Assembly: GCF_020447265.1 (NCBI RefSeq)
Contig: NZ_JAJADR010000002.1
Location: forward strand, 1 to 64,000
Reading direction: 5' to 3'
Origin: Hymenobacter lucidus
GTDB taxonomy: Bacteria; Bacteroidota; Bacteroidia; Cytophagales; Hymenobacteraceae
Length of the DNA: 64,000 bases
The notes beneath the pieces are model-generated. The model did not search any database, was not told the DNA's origin, and saw only the letters and a list, made by a program, of their open reading frames with translations. The position numbers and the translations under genes are program-made. Below are positions 1 to 11,100 of the stretch, in pieces; positions within the stretch are counted from its first letter, which is position 1; every line of letters begins with the position of its first letter.

Positions 1-3000
1 TGCACCTGGGCCTCGAACAGACCCACCAGCGTCTGGGTCGTATCGTAGGCGGCGGCCGTGGCGTTGAAGGCCTCCAGCTGCTGCACCTGCTCCAACGCAC
101 TCAGATAGGCTACCTCGCCAATAGGCTGGTCGGGTGACTGTAGCACGGCATCGAGGAGCTGCACCAGGTGGTCTCCTAGTTGGGTCACCAGCGGAGCTTC
201 CAGAATATCCGGGTTGTATTCGATACCTACCTCCAGGGCTTCCCCAACCTCGGTGAAGTTGAAGATCAGGTCGAACTTGCTGAACTGGTGCTCACCGCCG
301 GCATAGGCACTGATTTTCACGTCGTCGGGTCGGGCCGCGGCGGTATGCAGCTCGGTGTTCTGCAGAATCAGCATCACGTCGAACAAGGCACTTCGGCTCA
401 TGTTACGGGGCAGCTGCAGGGCTTCAATCAGCTCGTCAAACGGGTAAGCCTGGTGCTCGTAGGCGTCCAGTGTAATCTGCCGGGTTTGCGCCAGAAGGTT
501 CCGGAAGGAATCATTGCCGCTGAAGCGGCTGCGCAGGGCCAGCGTGTTGAGGTAAAAACCAATCTGGTTTTCCAGGTCGGCGTGCTCGCGGCCAGCAATA
601 GGCGTACCGATGATGATGTCTTCCTGGCTGGTGTAGCGGTACAGCAAGGCATTCACGGCGGCCAACAGGCCCATAAACAGGGTGCTTCCCTCCTGCTGCG
701 CCAGCGCCCGTATTTTTTGGGTAGTCGCGGCGCTGATCGGCTTGGTGAGCATAGCGCCGTTGTAGGTTTTCACGGCGGGCCGGGGCTTGCTGGCGGGCAG
801 CTCCAGAGTAGGCAGCTCGCCTTGCATCTGCCCGAGCCAGTAGGCTTTGTGCGGCTCAAAAGCGCCCTGACTCAGCAGTTCGCGCTGCCACACTGCGTAG
901 TCTTTGTACTGAATAGGCAACGGCGCCAGCTGCACCGACTCGCCCCGCAGATTGGCCTGAAACACCTGCTTGAGCTCAGTGGTCAGAATTTCCATCGACC
1001 AGCCGTCGCTAATAATGTGGTGCATCACGAAAACCAGCACCCACTGCGCATCGGCAATCTGATACACGGCGGCCCGAATCAACGGGCCTGTTACGAGGTC
1101 GAAAGGGCGGGTGGCCACTTCCTGCACCAGGCTTTTCAGGTACTCGCCGGACTCATTTTCCTGGCGCAAATCCTGGTACGTTACCTGGAATCCGGCTTCG
1201 GCGGCGGGCAGAACATACTGCCGGATTTCGGCCTGCTCATTCTCGCGAAATACAGTTCGCAGAATCTCGTGGCGCTCCAGCAGCGTGCGGAAAGACTGTT
1301 CCAGCGCCGGCAGGTCGAATTCTTCGAACAGGTACACGCCCGGCATGTTGTGCGCCGCATTGCCCTGCTCAAACTGGCTGAGCACCCACACGCGCTGCTG
1401 CGAGGAAGAAAGCGGGTAGCTGGGCTGCACAGGGGCGGGCAATAAACTTTTGTAGGCACTTTGCACCGTGTCACTGATCATGCGGGCCTGATCTTCCAGT
1501 ACCGGAAAAGTGAAGAGCTTTTTGAGTTCCACCTTCACCTCAAAGGCTTTGCGGATCTGACTGATCAGGCGCATGGCCTTGAGGCTGTGCCCGCCCAGGT
1601 CGAAGAAGTTATCCTTCACACCTATTCTTTCGCGGCCCAGCAATTGTTGCCACAGTTCGATAAGGGTAGCCTCCGTCTCGTTGCGCGGCCCTACGTATTC
1701 CTGGGCTCCGGGCGTCCAGCCGCTGTCGGAGGTCGAGAGCTTCTTTTTATCGACTTTGCCATTCGCCGTCAGCGGCAGCTTGCCCAGCACATGATATCGG
1801 GCCGGAATCATGTAAGAAGGCAGCTTGCCCAGCAGGTAGCTGTGAATGGCGGCCACAAACTCCCCGGCACTGCTGCCGGCTTCCTGGCTGGCAGAATTGG
1901 CCACCAAGAAAGCGTGAATCTGCTTCTCGTCCCCCGATTCGCTGATTTTCAGCACTGCATCGGCTACGTGCGCATGCTCGTGCAGCACAAATTCAATTTC
2001 GCTAAGCTCAACGCGCTGGCCTCTTATTTTCAATTGGTTATCCTGTCGGCCCATCAGCTCAATACTGCCATCGGGCAGACGGCGGGCCCGGTCGCCGGTG
2101 CGGTAGATGCGCTGCCCGGGTTTCAACGGGTGCGCCACAAACTTATCGGCCGTCAGAGCAGGCTGGTTGAGGTAGCCACGGGCCAGCCCGATACCGCCCG
2201 TGCAGATTTCACCCGTCAGAAAATCGGGGCACAGCATGCCATACTCGTCCACAATCAGCAGATCGTAGTTGGGCACAAATTCATCGAAGCGGGTAGCCGT
2301 ACCGGCCTGGCACACCGCGCCGACCGTATCGATGGCTGTTTCGGTTTGCCCATACACGTTGAACAACGTGTAGCCCTTGGCCACAATGGCGTCCTTCAGC
2401 GGCTCGGTCAGCCGGTCGCCGCCGCAGAGCAGGTACTCCAGGAAATCAAGCTTGGGAGTGTCCAGAAAATACTCGGCGAGGACGTCCGGTATTACCTGAA
2501 TAAAATTGATCTGGTATTTGCGCAGGTAGGCCAGGAAAGTGTCTTTATCCTGGCTTTCTTCCTTGAGCGGGATATACAGCGTGAGGCCATTTATGAGGGC
2601 CGAGTAAATTTCCTGGAAAGCAATGTCGATTACGCTCTTTGTGAGCTGCACAATGCGGGTATCGGCGGTAATAGTATACCGCTCATTGTACCAGAACAGC
2701 AGGTTCATGATGGCCGCGTGCTCAATCATAATACCCTTGGGCTTGCCGGTAGTACCAGACGAGTAGATGACGTAGGCCAGGTCTGAGGGCCGCGGCCGGG
2801 CAAGCTCAAGCTGGCTCGTGGGCAACTCGGCCGTGGCCGGGTTTACCAGCCGGCAGCCGGGCAGGTCAATAGCCGAATCATTTCCATCGGTCAAGATGAG
2901 GGTCAGATTTGCATCGGCCACAATATCCCGCACGCGCTCCGCCGGATACTCCTTGTCGATGGGCACATAGGCAGCCCCGGCCCGCAGAATACCTGTAATG

Positions 3001-3953
3001 GTAGCTACCAGCAGCGCCGAGCGGTCCATCAGCACGCCCACCAAGGCCCCGGTGCCACCGGTTTCAGCGGTTACCAGCGCCGCTATTTTTTCGGATTGCG
3101 CCGCCAGCTCCGCATACGTCAGCACGGTTTCGCCATACACCAGCGCGGCTTTTTGCGGCTCATGCGCTACCGCCTGCCCAAACAGGTCTATTACCGTTAC
3201 ATCCTGCGGGTAGCTGCGCGTATTATTCTCAAACCGCGCACTCCACGTTGTTACTTTATGCGGCGGAATACTATCACAGGCCGCCAGGGTTTTGTTCTTA
3301 TTCTGCGCAATACCCGCTACCACCTGAAGCAAGCTTTCTGCCATATCCTGGAGCATGGCCGTCGGATAGGCAGTAGCCCGGCAGCTTATTCTCACGAAGG
3401 TTTCCGCTTCCTCTACTACCTCAAAAAGCAGCTCTTGCTCCGCCAACCAAGGGCCTGGCTCGTGTAGTCGCGAATAGGTAAAGCCAACGCCTTGCAATGG
3501 AGCTAAGCTGCCATTGCGGCGCGCGTACTCCCGTTGTAGAGCCGCTTCGTCATACTGCCGGTTTTTGTGGGCCGCATTCAGCGCTTCGTGCACTTGGCCG
3601 AGCAGCTCGTGGGTTAGAGTTTCTCCGTTCAGGTGCAGCCGGCAATAGAGCGTGCCGCTCTGCGCAACGTCAGTGCCGGGCAAGGCCAGCGGCGGCAATG
3701 CCACCAGCAGCTCATCCTGATAGGAGTATTTCCAGAGTACCGTGGCCAGCCCGCTCAGAAAAAGCTTGAGCACGTTCAGATCTTTGTCGCCGGCTATTTT
3801 CCGGATGGCCGCCATATCGGCGGGCCCCACGGGCAGGCTCACCGTGCGTAGCTCGGCAGCAGCCGGCTCGGCCACGCTTGGCAGACGGAGCGCTTTGGCA
3901 TCCTGGAGATAGTCTACCCAATAATTCACGGCACCGAATTCAATCCTGGACAT
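1..3953 (-). CDS. Nonribosomal peptide synthetase, [half C]-A-T-C-A..., C-terminus beyond the left edge
   Basis: 1317 codons are visible. The ATG at 3953 lies 6 nt after the hydroxylase stop. Residues 1 to about 215 look like only the C-terminal lobe of a condensation domain (it opens FGAVNYWVDYLQ) and lack HHxxxDG. The adenylation domain spans about 250-745, with A3 YSSGTTGKPKG, A5 NVYGQTE, A7 YRTGD and A10 NGKVDKK. By eye the specificity code is D-I-Q-Q-L-G-V-I-D-K, closest to Glu/Gln codes I remember (surfactin and lichenysin type); this is tentative. The carrier domain has DNFFDLGGHSLKA near 784. A complete condensation domain follows (about 840-1250) with HHIISDGWS near 980, and a second adenylation domain starts at the window edge. 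The enzyme adds at least one residue, and part of another, to the chain delivered by the upstream NRPS. YGQTE instead of YGPTE is slightly unusual. Confidence 0.95.
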   Translation of the reverse strand, partial: MSRIEFGAVNYWVDYLQDAKALRLPSVAEPAAAELRTVSLPVGPADMAAIRKIAGDKDLNVLKLFLSGLATVLWKYSYQDELLVALPPLALPGTDVAQSGTLYCRLHLNGETLTHELLGQVHEALNAAHKNRQYDEAALQREYARRNGSLAPLQGVGFTYSRLHEPGPWLAEQELLFEVVEEAETFVRISCRATAYPTAMLQDMAESLLQVVAGIAQNKNKTLAACDSIPPHKVTTWSARFENNTRSYPQDVTVIDLFGQAVAHEPQKAALVYGETVLTYAELAAQSEKIAALVTAETGGTGALVGVLMDRSALLVATITGILRAGAAYVPIDKEYPAERVRDIVADANLTLILTDGNDSAIDLPGCRLVNPATAELPTSQLELARPRPSDLAYVIYSSGTTGKPKGIMIEHAAIMNLLFWYNERYTITADTRIVQLTKSVIDIAFQEIYSALINGLTLYIPLKEESQDKDTFLAYLRKYQINFIQVIPDVLAEYFLDTPKLDFLEYLLCGGDRLTEPLKDAIVAKGYTLFNVYGQTETAIDTVGAVCQAGTATRFDEFVPNYDLLIVDEYGMLCPDFLTGEICTGGIGLARGYLNQPALTADKFVAHPLKPGQRIYRTGDRARRLPDGSIELMGRQDNQLKIRGQRVELSEIEFVLHEHAHVADAVLKISESGDEKQIHAFLVANSASQEAGSSAGEFVAAIHSYLLGKLPSYMIPARYHVLGKLPLTANGKVDKKKLSTSDSGWTPGAQEYVGPRNETEATLIELWQQLLGRERIGVKDNFFDLGGHSLKAMRLISQIRKAFEVKVELKKLFTFPVLEDQARMISDTVQSAYKSLLPAPVQPSYPLSSSQQRVWVLSQFEQGNAAHNMPGVYLFEEFDLPALEQSFRTLLERHEILRTVFRENEQAEIRQYVLPAAEAGFQVTYQDLRQENESGEYLKSLVQEVATRPFDLVTGPLIRAAVYQIADAQWVLVFVMHHIISDGWSMEILTTELKQVFQANLRGESVQLAPLPIQYKDYAVWQRELLSQGAFEPHKAYWLGQMQGELPTLELPASKPRPAVKTYNGAMLTKPISAATTQKIRALAQQEGSTLFMGLLAAVNALLYRYTSQEDIIIGTPIAGREHADLENQIGFYLNTLALRSRFSGNDSFRNLLAQTRQITLDAYEHQAYPFDELIEALQLPRNMSRSALFDVMLILQNTELHTAAARPDDVKISAYAGGEHQFSKFDLIFNFTEVGEALEVGIEYNPDILEAPLVTQLGDHLVQLLDAVLQSPDQPIGEVAYLSALEQVQQLEAFNATAAAYDTTQTLVGLFEAQV
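1575..1607. repeat. 33-nt exact repeat over a carrier-protein site (copy 1 of 3)
   Basis: The same 33 bases, beginning GGCCTTGAGGCTGTGCCCGC on the plus strand, occur here, at 6700-6732 and at 10702-10734. They encode the phosphopantetheine-attachment segment (FFDLGGHSLKA) of three carrier domains. Conservation of the site explains much of the match, but full nucleotide identity including third positions suggests recent duplication or gene conversion between modules. Confidence 0.8.
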
Positions 3954-3959
3954 ACTGGC

Positions 3960-4925
3960 TTAGTTTATTACAATCACTCGGGAACCGTGGTGCTGGCGCA
4001 GCACGCGTGATTTGCGGAGGTCGGACGTGATATTCACCCGTTTCAGCCACCGGTCGGTGCCATCGAAGCGCGGCGGAAAGGCTTTGCGGCCGTGCACTAC
4101 CCGGTAATTATCCAAAAAGACCACGTCGCCCTGCTGCAGCACCAGTTCATAGAGGGATTTTTTGAACTCCAGCGTGATTTGGCGCAACGCTTCCCCGGCC
4201 TGCTCATCGCCCGGCACGGCCTGCATAAACGAAGGGTCTATCTTGACGTACGGTGCGGTGGCATCCCCGAATAGCACCGATTGCGGCAGCGTGCTTTTCA
4301 GATGCTCGTTCTCGAAATTCTTATCCATCTGAAACAGGTAACGCGGCTCAAACAGGAGCTTCTTCGTTTCCTCATCCAGGTTGATATCCTGTATCGAGCC
4401 GATGACGGTGGGAATCTGTTCGATATTGCGCAGGCACATTAAGGCCAGATAATCGGCCCGGAACGGGTGAAAGGCCTCTTCCGTGTGCCAGTCGAGGTCA
4501 ATCATGCTGCCCGTGCTGAGCTGTTCCTTCTCGTGCGATTTAAGCGGGAGAATATTGTTGATCAGGGCCCCGTCGCGCTGGCAGCTCCAGCCGAAGGCAT
4601 CCCCGATCTGCGAAATCAGCAGCATCAGCATGAAACCTTCGCGCCGAGCCGAGCCCTCGTCGATTTCCTTGCTGGTCGCGGCTGGCGTTTCCCCGATGCC
4701 GGAATCGTCGATATGAAAACCGCGGAGCACCAAGGTTCCATTATGATTTTCCCGATATTTGAATTCACTCAGACTATGCAGAATGCGCTGGGGCAACTGG
4801 GCGGCGTAGGCACGCACCCGTAGCAGGAAGGCTTCTTCACAGGGCAAGCTGTACTTCTCCATCAGCATGCGCAGCAGAGCATCTAGCTGCTCGTTCTCCT
4901 CCAGGCTCAATTCAAGTATATACAT
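3960..4925 (-). CDS. Fe(II)/2-oxoglutarate-dependent amino acid hydroxylase, AsnO/VioC-like
   Basis: The 321-residue protein is a TauD/clavaminate-synthase-like non-heme iron oxygenase. It shows the HxE...H iron triad of the AsnO/VioC subgroup: H147 and E149 in DLDWHTEEAF, and H278 in NYRVVHGR. An arginine near 292 could bind 2-oxoglutarate, and SDLRKSR near the end is typical of the group. Relatives add a beta- (or gamma-) hydroxyl to an amino acid, either free or tethered to a carrier protein. The gene lies between two NRPS genes and 6 nt before the next one, so it probably hydroxylates a residue of this peptide; the neighbouring Gln/Glu-like module is the simplest candidate. The substrate cannot be read from sequence alone. 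The leader before the ATG is AT-rich. Confidence 0.9.
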   Translation of the reverse strand: MYILELSLEENEQLDALLRMLMEKYSLPCEEAFLLRVRAYAAQLPQRILHSLSEFKYRENHNGTLVLRGFHIDDSGIGETPAATSKEIDEGSARREGFMLMLLISQIGDAFGWSCQRDGALINNILPLKSHEKEQLSTGSMIDLDWHTEEAFHPFRADYLALMCLRNIEQIPTVIGSIQDINLDEETKKLLFEPRYLFQMDKNFENEHLKSTLPQSVLFGDATAPYVKIDPSFMQAVPGDEQAGEALRQITLEFKKSLYELVLQQGDVVFLDNYRVVHGRKAFPPRFDGTDRWLKRVNITSDLRKSRVLRQHHGSRVIVIN

Positions 4926-4989
4926 ATATTTATATTTTTAAAAATGACTCCTATAGTGAAGCCAGGGACATGGCCCGGAATAAAATACT

Positions 4990-5030
4990 CCACGGTGCCT
5001 TTTCCAGGCTTAGTGCAAAAAGCACCGTGG
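4990..5030 (-). terminator. Stem-loop after the two-module NRPS gene, possible weak terminator or attenuator
   Basis: A CCACGGTGC...TTTT arm (4990-5003) and its near-complement (5017-5030, one mismatch) flank a 13-nt loop. It sits about 100 nt after the stop of the 5128-13902 gene and before the hydroxylase gene. On the minus strand the stem is followed by AGTATTTTATT rather than a clean T-run, so termination may be partial. It could set the ratio of the hydroxylase and last NRPS to the earlier enzymes. Confidence 0.4.
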
Positions 5031-5127
5031 TTTTGTTACAGAATAGCGCAGCCGGGCGGCAGCAAGCCGACCAACGGTAGCAAAATGGTTGTGACGACCA
5101 ATAAGAAACAGGGAGTGCCGACCGAAC

Positions 5128-8100
5128 CTACAGGTCCAGGTCGTTAATCAATTCTTCCTCGGAAGGGGCAGAATAGACGAGCGTGCTGGGGGGTGGCGAC
5201 AGTAAATTAGCTTGCGTGTAGGCTAAGTGCCCAAGTTGTGTAATAGTCATAGCAGGATTAGTAACGATAGCTGCCAGCAGATATTCCAGATGGTCAGCTA
5301 AGCGAAGGATAGTGGTATGCTTAAATAATGCGGTATTATAGATAATTTTTGCCTTGATCGTATCATCGGCCTCTTCGAAGTCGAAAGATATATCAAATTC
5401 ACTTGTCAGGCTCTGACTTTTTTCGTAGCCCGTAATTTTTAATCCAACTAAGTTGTCCGGCGCTTCCACCGGGCCATCGGCCGTATTCTGTAGTACGACC
5501 GTCACGTCCATCAATACGTTTCGACTCAGGTCCCGGCGCAGGTTTAGCTCCCCTACCAGTTCGTTGAAAGGATACGCCTGATGCTCATAGGCCCCCAATG
5601 TTACGACTTTTATGTTTTCCAACAGCTCCCGGAAGCTATTTTCTCCGCTGAATCTGGTTCGCAGGGGCAGCATATTTAGATAAAAGCCAATCTGGTTTTC
5701 CAGCTCGGGGTGCTGCCGGCCGGCAATGGGGCTGCCGATGATGCTATCTTCCTGACGATTGTAATGAAAGAGCAACGTATTGACAGCAGCCAGCAGGCCC
5801 ATAAACAAGGTAGCACCCTGCTCGCGGCTCACGGCTTTAAATCCTTTGCTCAGCTCGGCGGGTAGCACCTTTTCTATTGTGGCACCTTCGTAAGACTTGT
5901 ACTCGGGGCGGGGCTTATCGGTGGGGAGCTGTGCTACGGGCAACGGCCCTTCGAACTGCTCCAGCCAGTAGGCGCGGTGCGTTTGAACATCGGCTGCCTG
6001 CAACTGCTGCTGCTGCCAGGCGGCAAAATCCTTGTACTGAATGCGCAGCGTGGGCAGCTGGGCCGGTTGATTTTGGGCGTAGGCGCCGTAGAGCTGCAGC
6101 AGCTCCCGAATCAGGACCTCCATCGACCAGCCGTCGCTGATGATATGGTGCATCACGTACACGAAGACCCACATCTGCTCTTCTATCTGCACCAGGCTAC
6201 CGCGCAGCAGCGGGCCAGCTTCCAGATCAAAGGGCTGCTGAAATTCAGCCTGCACCAGCTCCGTTATTTCCGTTTCGTCGGCCCCACGCAGGTCGGGGTA
6301 GGTCAGGCAGAAGCCGTGGGCATCAATCGGGTTGATAAACTGCCGGACGTCGCCATCCTCGTCTTCCCGGAATACCGTGCGCAGGATTTCGTGACGCTCC
6401 AACAAAGTCTGGAGCGAGCGTTCCAGGGCATCCTGATTGAGAGAACCTTCAAACACGTAGGCGGCCGGCATATTGTAGGTACCGCTGCCTTCTTCGAGCT
6501 GCGACGTAATCCAGAGGCGGTACTGCGACGAGGACAGCTGGTAGCTGGGCTGCGGCCCGGCTTGCGGAATAACGCTGAAAGCCGCCGTAGCCGCCCGGCG
6601 AATCAGCTGCGCCTGATCTTCCAGAATAGGATTGGCAAACAAGTCTTTTAGCTCCACCTTGGCTTCAAACACCTTATGCACCTGGCTGCTGAGGCGGGTG
6701 GCCTTGAGGCTGTGCCCGCCCAGGTCGAAGAAATTATCCTTCATCCCAATGCTTTCCTTGCCCAGTAGCTCTTGCCAAATCAGCTGTAGCTTCTCCTCGG
6801 TTTCGTTGCGGGGCGCCACGTACGTTACGCCGCTTTCCAGCCCCAGCCCTTCCGGATCGGGCAGCTTTTTGCGGTCTACCTTCCCGTTTACGGTTAGGGG
6901 CAGATGGTCGAGCGACACAAACTGGCTGGGCACCATGTAGGTCGGCAGGGTTTTGCCCAGGTGAGTGCGAATGTCGGAGGTGGTAATGGGCGCGCTGCTT
7001 ACCAGGTACGCCACCAGCTCATTGTCGCCGCTGCGGTTGATTTTGGCCAGCACGGCGGCCGCCTGCACGGCCGGGTAGCGGCGGATGGCATTTTCGATTT
7101 CCCCGAGCTCAATGCGGTAGCCCCGGATTTTGACCTGGTCATCTTTGCGCCCCATAAACTCCACGGTGCCATTAGCCAGCCAGCGGCCCAGGTCGCCGGT
7201 GCGGTAGAGCCGCTCGCCTGCCCGGAACGGATCGGCCACAAACTTTTCGGCTGTCAGGGCCGGCTGGTTGAGGTAGCCACGGGCCACGCCAGCCCCGCCA
7301 ATGCAGATTTCGCCGATAACGCCCACCGGCAACAGGTGCTGCTGCTCGTTGGTGATATAGATGGCCGCATTCTGGTTGGGCGTGCCAATGACCGTACCCC
7401 GGAACGAGTGCTCATCCTTCGAATACTGCATGATGGAGACGAAAACCGAAGTTTCGGTGGGGCCATACATCACGTTGATACGGGCGTTGGGAAACAACTC
7501 GCGCATGCCTTCCAGCACATGGGTGGGCACCGCGTCGCCGCCGATAAACAGGTCCGTCAGGGCCAGGTAGTCGCCGGCGGAGCTGGTCGTGCGGATGTGG
7601 TTTACGACCTGCGAAGCCAGGGCCGGCACTGAGTCGAAGGAATTGACACCCTTGAGCTGCTCAGCCAGCGCCGGAATATCTTTCACCGACGCATCGGGCA
7701 GCAGCAGCACGGTGCCGCCGGAGAGACACGGGAAAAACAGCTGAAACAGGGAAATATCGAAGGCGTAGGAGGCCACCGCGGGCAAACTGATGGTTTGCCC
7801 GTGCAGGAACCGCGCCCGGCAGCTGCCCAGGAACGAAACGATGTTGCGATGCTCAATCATGACGCCTTTGGGCTTACCTGTGGAGCCCGAAGTGTAGATA
7901 ATGTAGGCCAGGCTAGTGGACTCGACAAGAGTTGGGGCCAGCGTGCCGGCGTAGCGCCGGATATGGCCCAGGTCAAACTGCTGCTTGTGCTTGACGAGGT
8001 TGCCCGAGGTCTGATTCCGGTCGATGCGCATGAGGGCATCGTAGCGGAAATCGGTTAGCTCGTTGGCAATCGTGTAAATCTTATCGGTGTAGCTGATGGC

Positions 8101-11100
8101 GGCAATGCCGATCTGGTCGGCAATCAGGTCATCGAGGTAAGCCCGGGAAACGAACAGCTCGGCCGACAGGTCGGTTTTGGTGCGGTAGCCCTCGGCGGCG
8201 TGCTCCCGGGCAAACTCGGTGAGGCTGCTGATGAGGTCCAGGCGCCGGTCTTCGTCCATGATGTCGCCCAGGAAAAGCAATCCGGTGGGGTTCATCTTGT
8301 CGATGACCTTGGTCAGCACCCGACGCAGGTAGTTGTGTCCGTCGAAGCTCTGAATTACGCTGTTGATGATGACCAGATCGAAGCCGCTGTCGTCGAGCTG
8401 ATCTATTTCGTGGGCCGGCAGGCACGACAGGGTAATGTGGCGGTAGCCTTTCGCATCGACCTCCTGCTGGGTATTGGCCAAAATGGACGACGACAGATCG
8501 GTGCCGTGGTAGGCGCCCACGTGGGGCGCAATTTGGAACATAGTGAGGCCCGAGGCGCACCCAATTTCCAGCACTTTCATGCCGGCGTGCAGGTGGGGCT
8601 TGAGCTTGAGGAATGCATTTTCGCTGTATTCCTGCATTTCCTCCTCACTCAGGTAGGCGCCGGTGTAGGAGCTCATCCAGCCGCCGCCCGAAATAGCATC
8701 GGTGGCGGTGGTGCCCACATGGTCCCACAGGTCTTTGCGCATCAGGTCGTTGCGCAGCAGCCCCCGTTCGTTGTAGAGGTCGGCCGAGTCGATGCAGATC
8801 AACGATTTGAGTGGGGTTAGCCGCCACTGCAGCCGGTTGGCAAACTCAATCTGGTCTTTCTCGGTGAGCAGCACCTCAATGCCGGCATCTTCGAGCATAA
8901 ATAGCAGCCGCTCTTCGGGGTAGTTGCTGTCGAGGGGCACGTAGGCACCGCCGGCTTTGAGAATACCCAGAATGGACACGAGCAAATCGGCGTTGCGGGA
9001 CTGTAGCACACCTACGCGACTTTCCGGGGCCAGATGGAGACTCTCGGTGAGGAAATTGGCCAGTTGGTCGGACCGCTCGTTGAGCTGCCGATACGTGAAG
9101 GAGCCACTTTCATCGACGGCCGCCACCTGATCCGGATACAGCCGGCTTTGCTCGGCGAAAACGTCGTGGAGCGTAGCAGCGGAGCCTTGGAACGAGGCCG
9201 GTGCCGTAACGTAGCGCTGCAAAAGCTGCTGCTCCTCGTCGGCGCTTACCATTTTAATAGCCGACAGCAGCGTAGCGGGCTGGCTGAGGGCCTGCTGCAA
9301 TACGGTCTTGAAATGCTCAACCAGCCGCTGGATAGTGGCCAGATCGTAAATGGCCGAGTAGTATTCCAGGTTGATGGCAATATCATCCTGCTGCTCGGTC
9401 ACAAACCAGGTCATGTCGAACTTGGCCGTTTCGGGGCCCTTCCAGCGCGAGAGGATGTCGGCCTGCACGCTCTCGAACTCGTTGCCGGCCAGCAGGATGG
9501 ATTTGTCGGCGGTGGAGGTGGCAAAGTTCTGCACCACCATCGATACGTCGAAAACCGGGTTGCGGGCCGGGTCGCGCTCCACCTTGAGCCAGTCGACCAG
9601 GTTTTCGAACTGGATATCCTGATTATCGTAGGCCACCAAACACTGGGAAGCCACTTCCCGGTAGAAATCAACAAACGTTTTGCTGCCCATCGGCTGGTTG
9701 CGGATGGCCAGGGTATTGACGAACATACCCACGATACGGTCCAGGTCGGGGTGGCGGCGGCCGGCAATACCGCAGCCCACCACGAGGTCTTCCTGGCCGG
9801 TATAGAGGTGTAGCACCACGTTCAGGGCCGCCAGCAAGCTCATTTGGAGCGTACCCTGGTGCTGCTGGCCAAAGCGCCGCACCTGCTGCGTCAGCTCGGG
9901 GCCCAGCAAAAACTGGTAGCTGGAGCCTTCGAAGCTGAAGTGCGCGGGCCGGGCCCGGTCCGACGGGAAGTTGAGCTTGGGCAGGCTACCGGCGAATTCG
10001 GAAAGCCAATACTCCTTCTGAGCCTCAAACTGGCCGCTTTCCAGCTGCTCGTTCTGCCATTCGGAAAAGTCACGGTATTGCAGCGGCAGCGGCGGCAGCT
10101 GCTGGCCCTGATAGAGCTGAAAGAAGTCACTGATCAAGACTTCCTGCGAAGTACCGTCGGAAATGATGTGGTGAATATCGACCACCCAGGCGTAGCCCAG
10201 GCCCTGTATGTTAATCAGCGAGGAGCGCAGCAGTGGCGCCTGCGTCAGGTCGAAAGCCCGCAGGTAGGCTTGCAGATAGGCCTCCAGCTCCTCGGGGGCG
10301 CACTCGTGCTCATCCAGCACAAAAGGCACCTGGGCATGCACCCGCTGGCTGGCTACGCCCTGCACCTTGATGAAGGAAGTACGTAGGCTGTCGTGCCGCT
10401 CGATGAGCTGCGTGAGGGCCGAGACCAGCTTTTTCTTGTCGACGGTGCGGCCCAGGTAGGTTACCAGCGGCATGTTGTAGCTGGTGCTTTCGGGGGCCAG
10501 CTCCTGCAGGAAATACACCCGCTTCTGGGCCGACGACAGCGCGTAGTACTCCTTGGCCGGGGCCGGCTGAATGCTGGTGTACGTAGCCTGGTCGGCGGCG
10601 CTAATGAGTAAGGCCTGCTGCTCCAGCACGGCGTGGGTGAAGATTTTCTTCAGGTCGAGCTTGACGGCGAAATGCTGACGCACCTGGTTGATGAGGCGCA
10701 TGGCCTTGAGGCTGTGCCCGCCCAGGTCGAAGAAGTTGTCCTTTACGCCGATTTGCTCCTTGCCCAGTATTTCGGCCCAGATTTCGGCCAGCGCGGCTTC
10801 TACTGCGTTGCGCGGCGCCTGGTAGACTACCCCGGCGGCCAGCACTTCGCCCGGCAGCTGGAGCAACTGTTGGCGGTCTACTTTCCCGTTCGACGTCAGA
10901 GGTAGGGCCGGCAGCTGCACGTAGGCCTGGGGCAGCATGTAGGCCGGCAGCTGTTCGCTTAGGTAGGCTCGCAGCGGCTCCAGAGCAAGCTCCTGGTGAC
11001 TGACCACATAGGCCCACAGGCTCTGCTCGCCTGCCACCGTTTTCACCAGCACTACCGCCGAATCTATCTGCGGGTGGCTTTGCAGCACGTTTTCTATTTC

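Noticed and set aside
8000..8780. A separate methyltransferase gene within the NRPS
   Set aside because: The frame is continuous through the adenylation domain on both sides, so it is an inserted domain.
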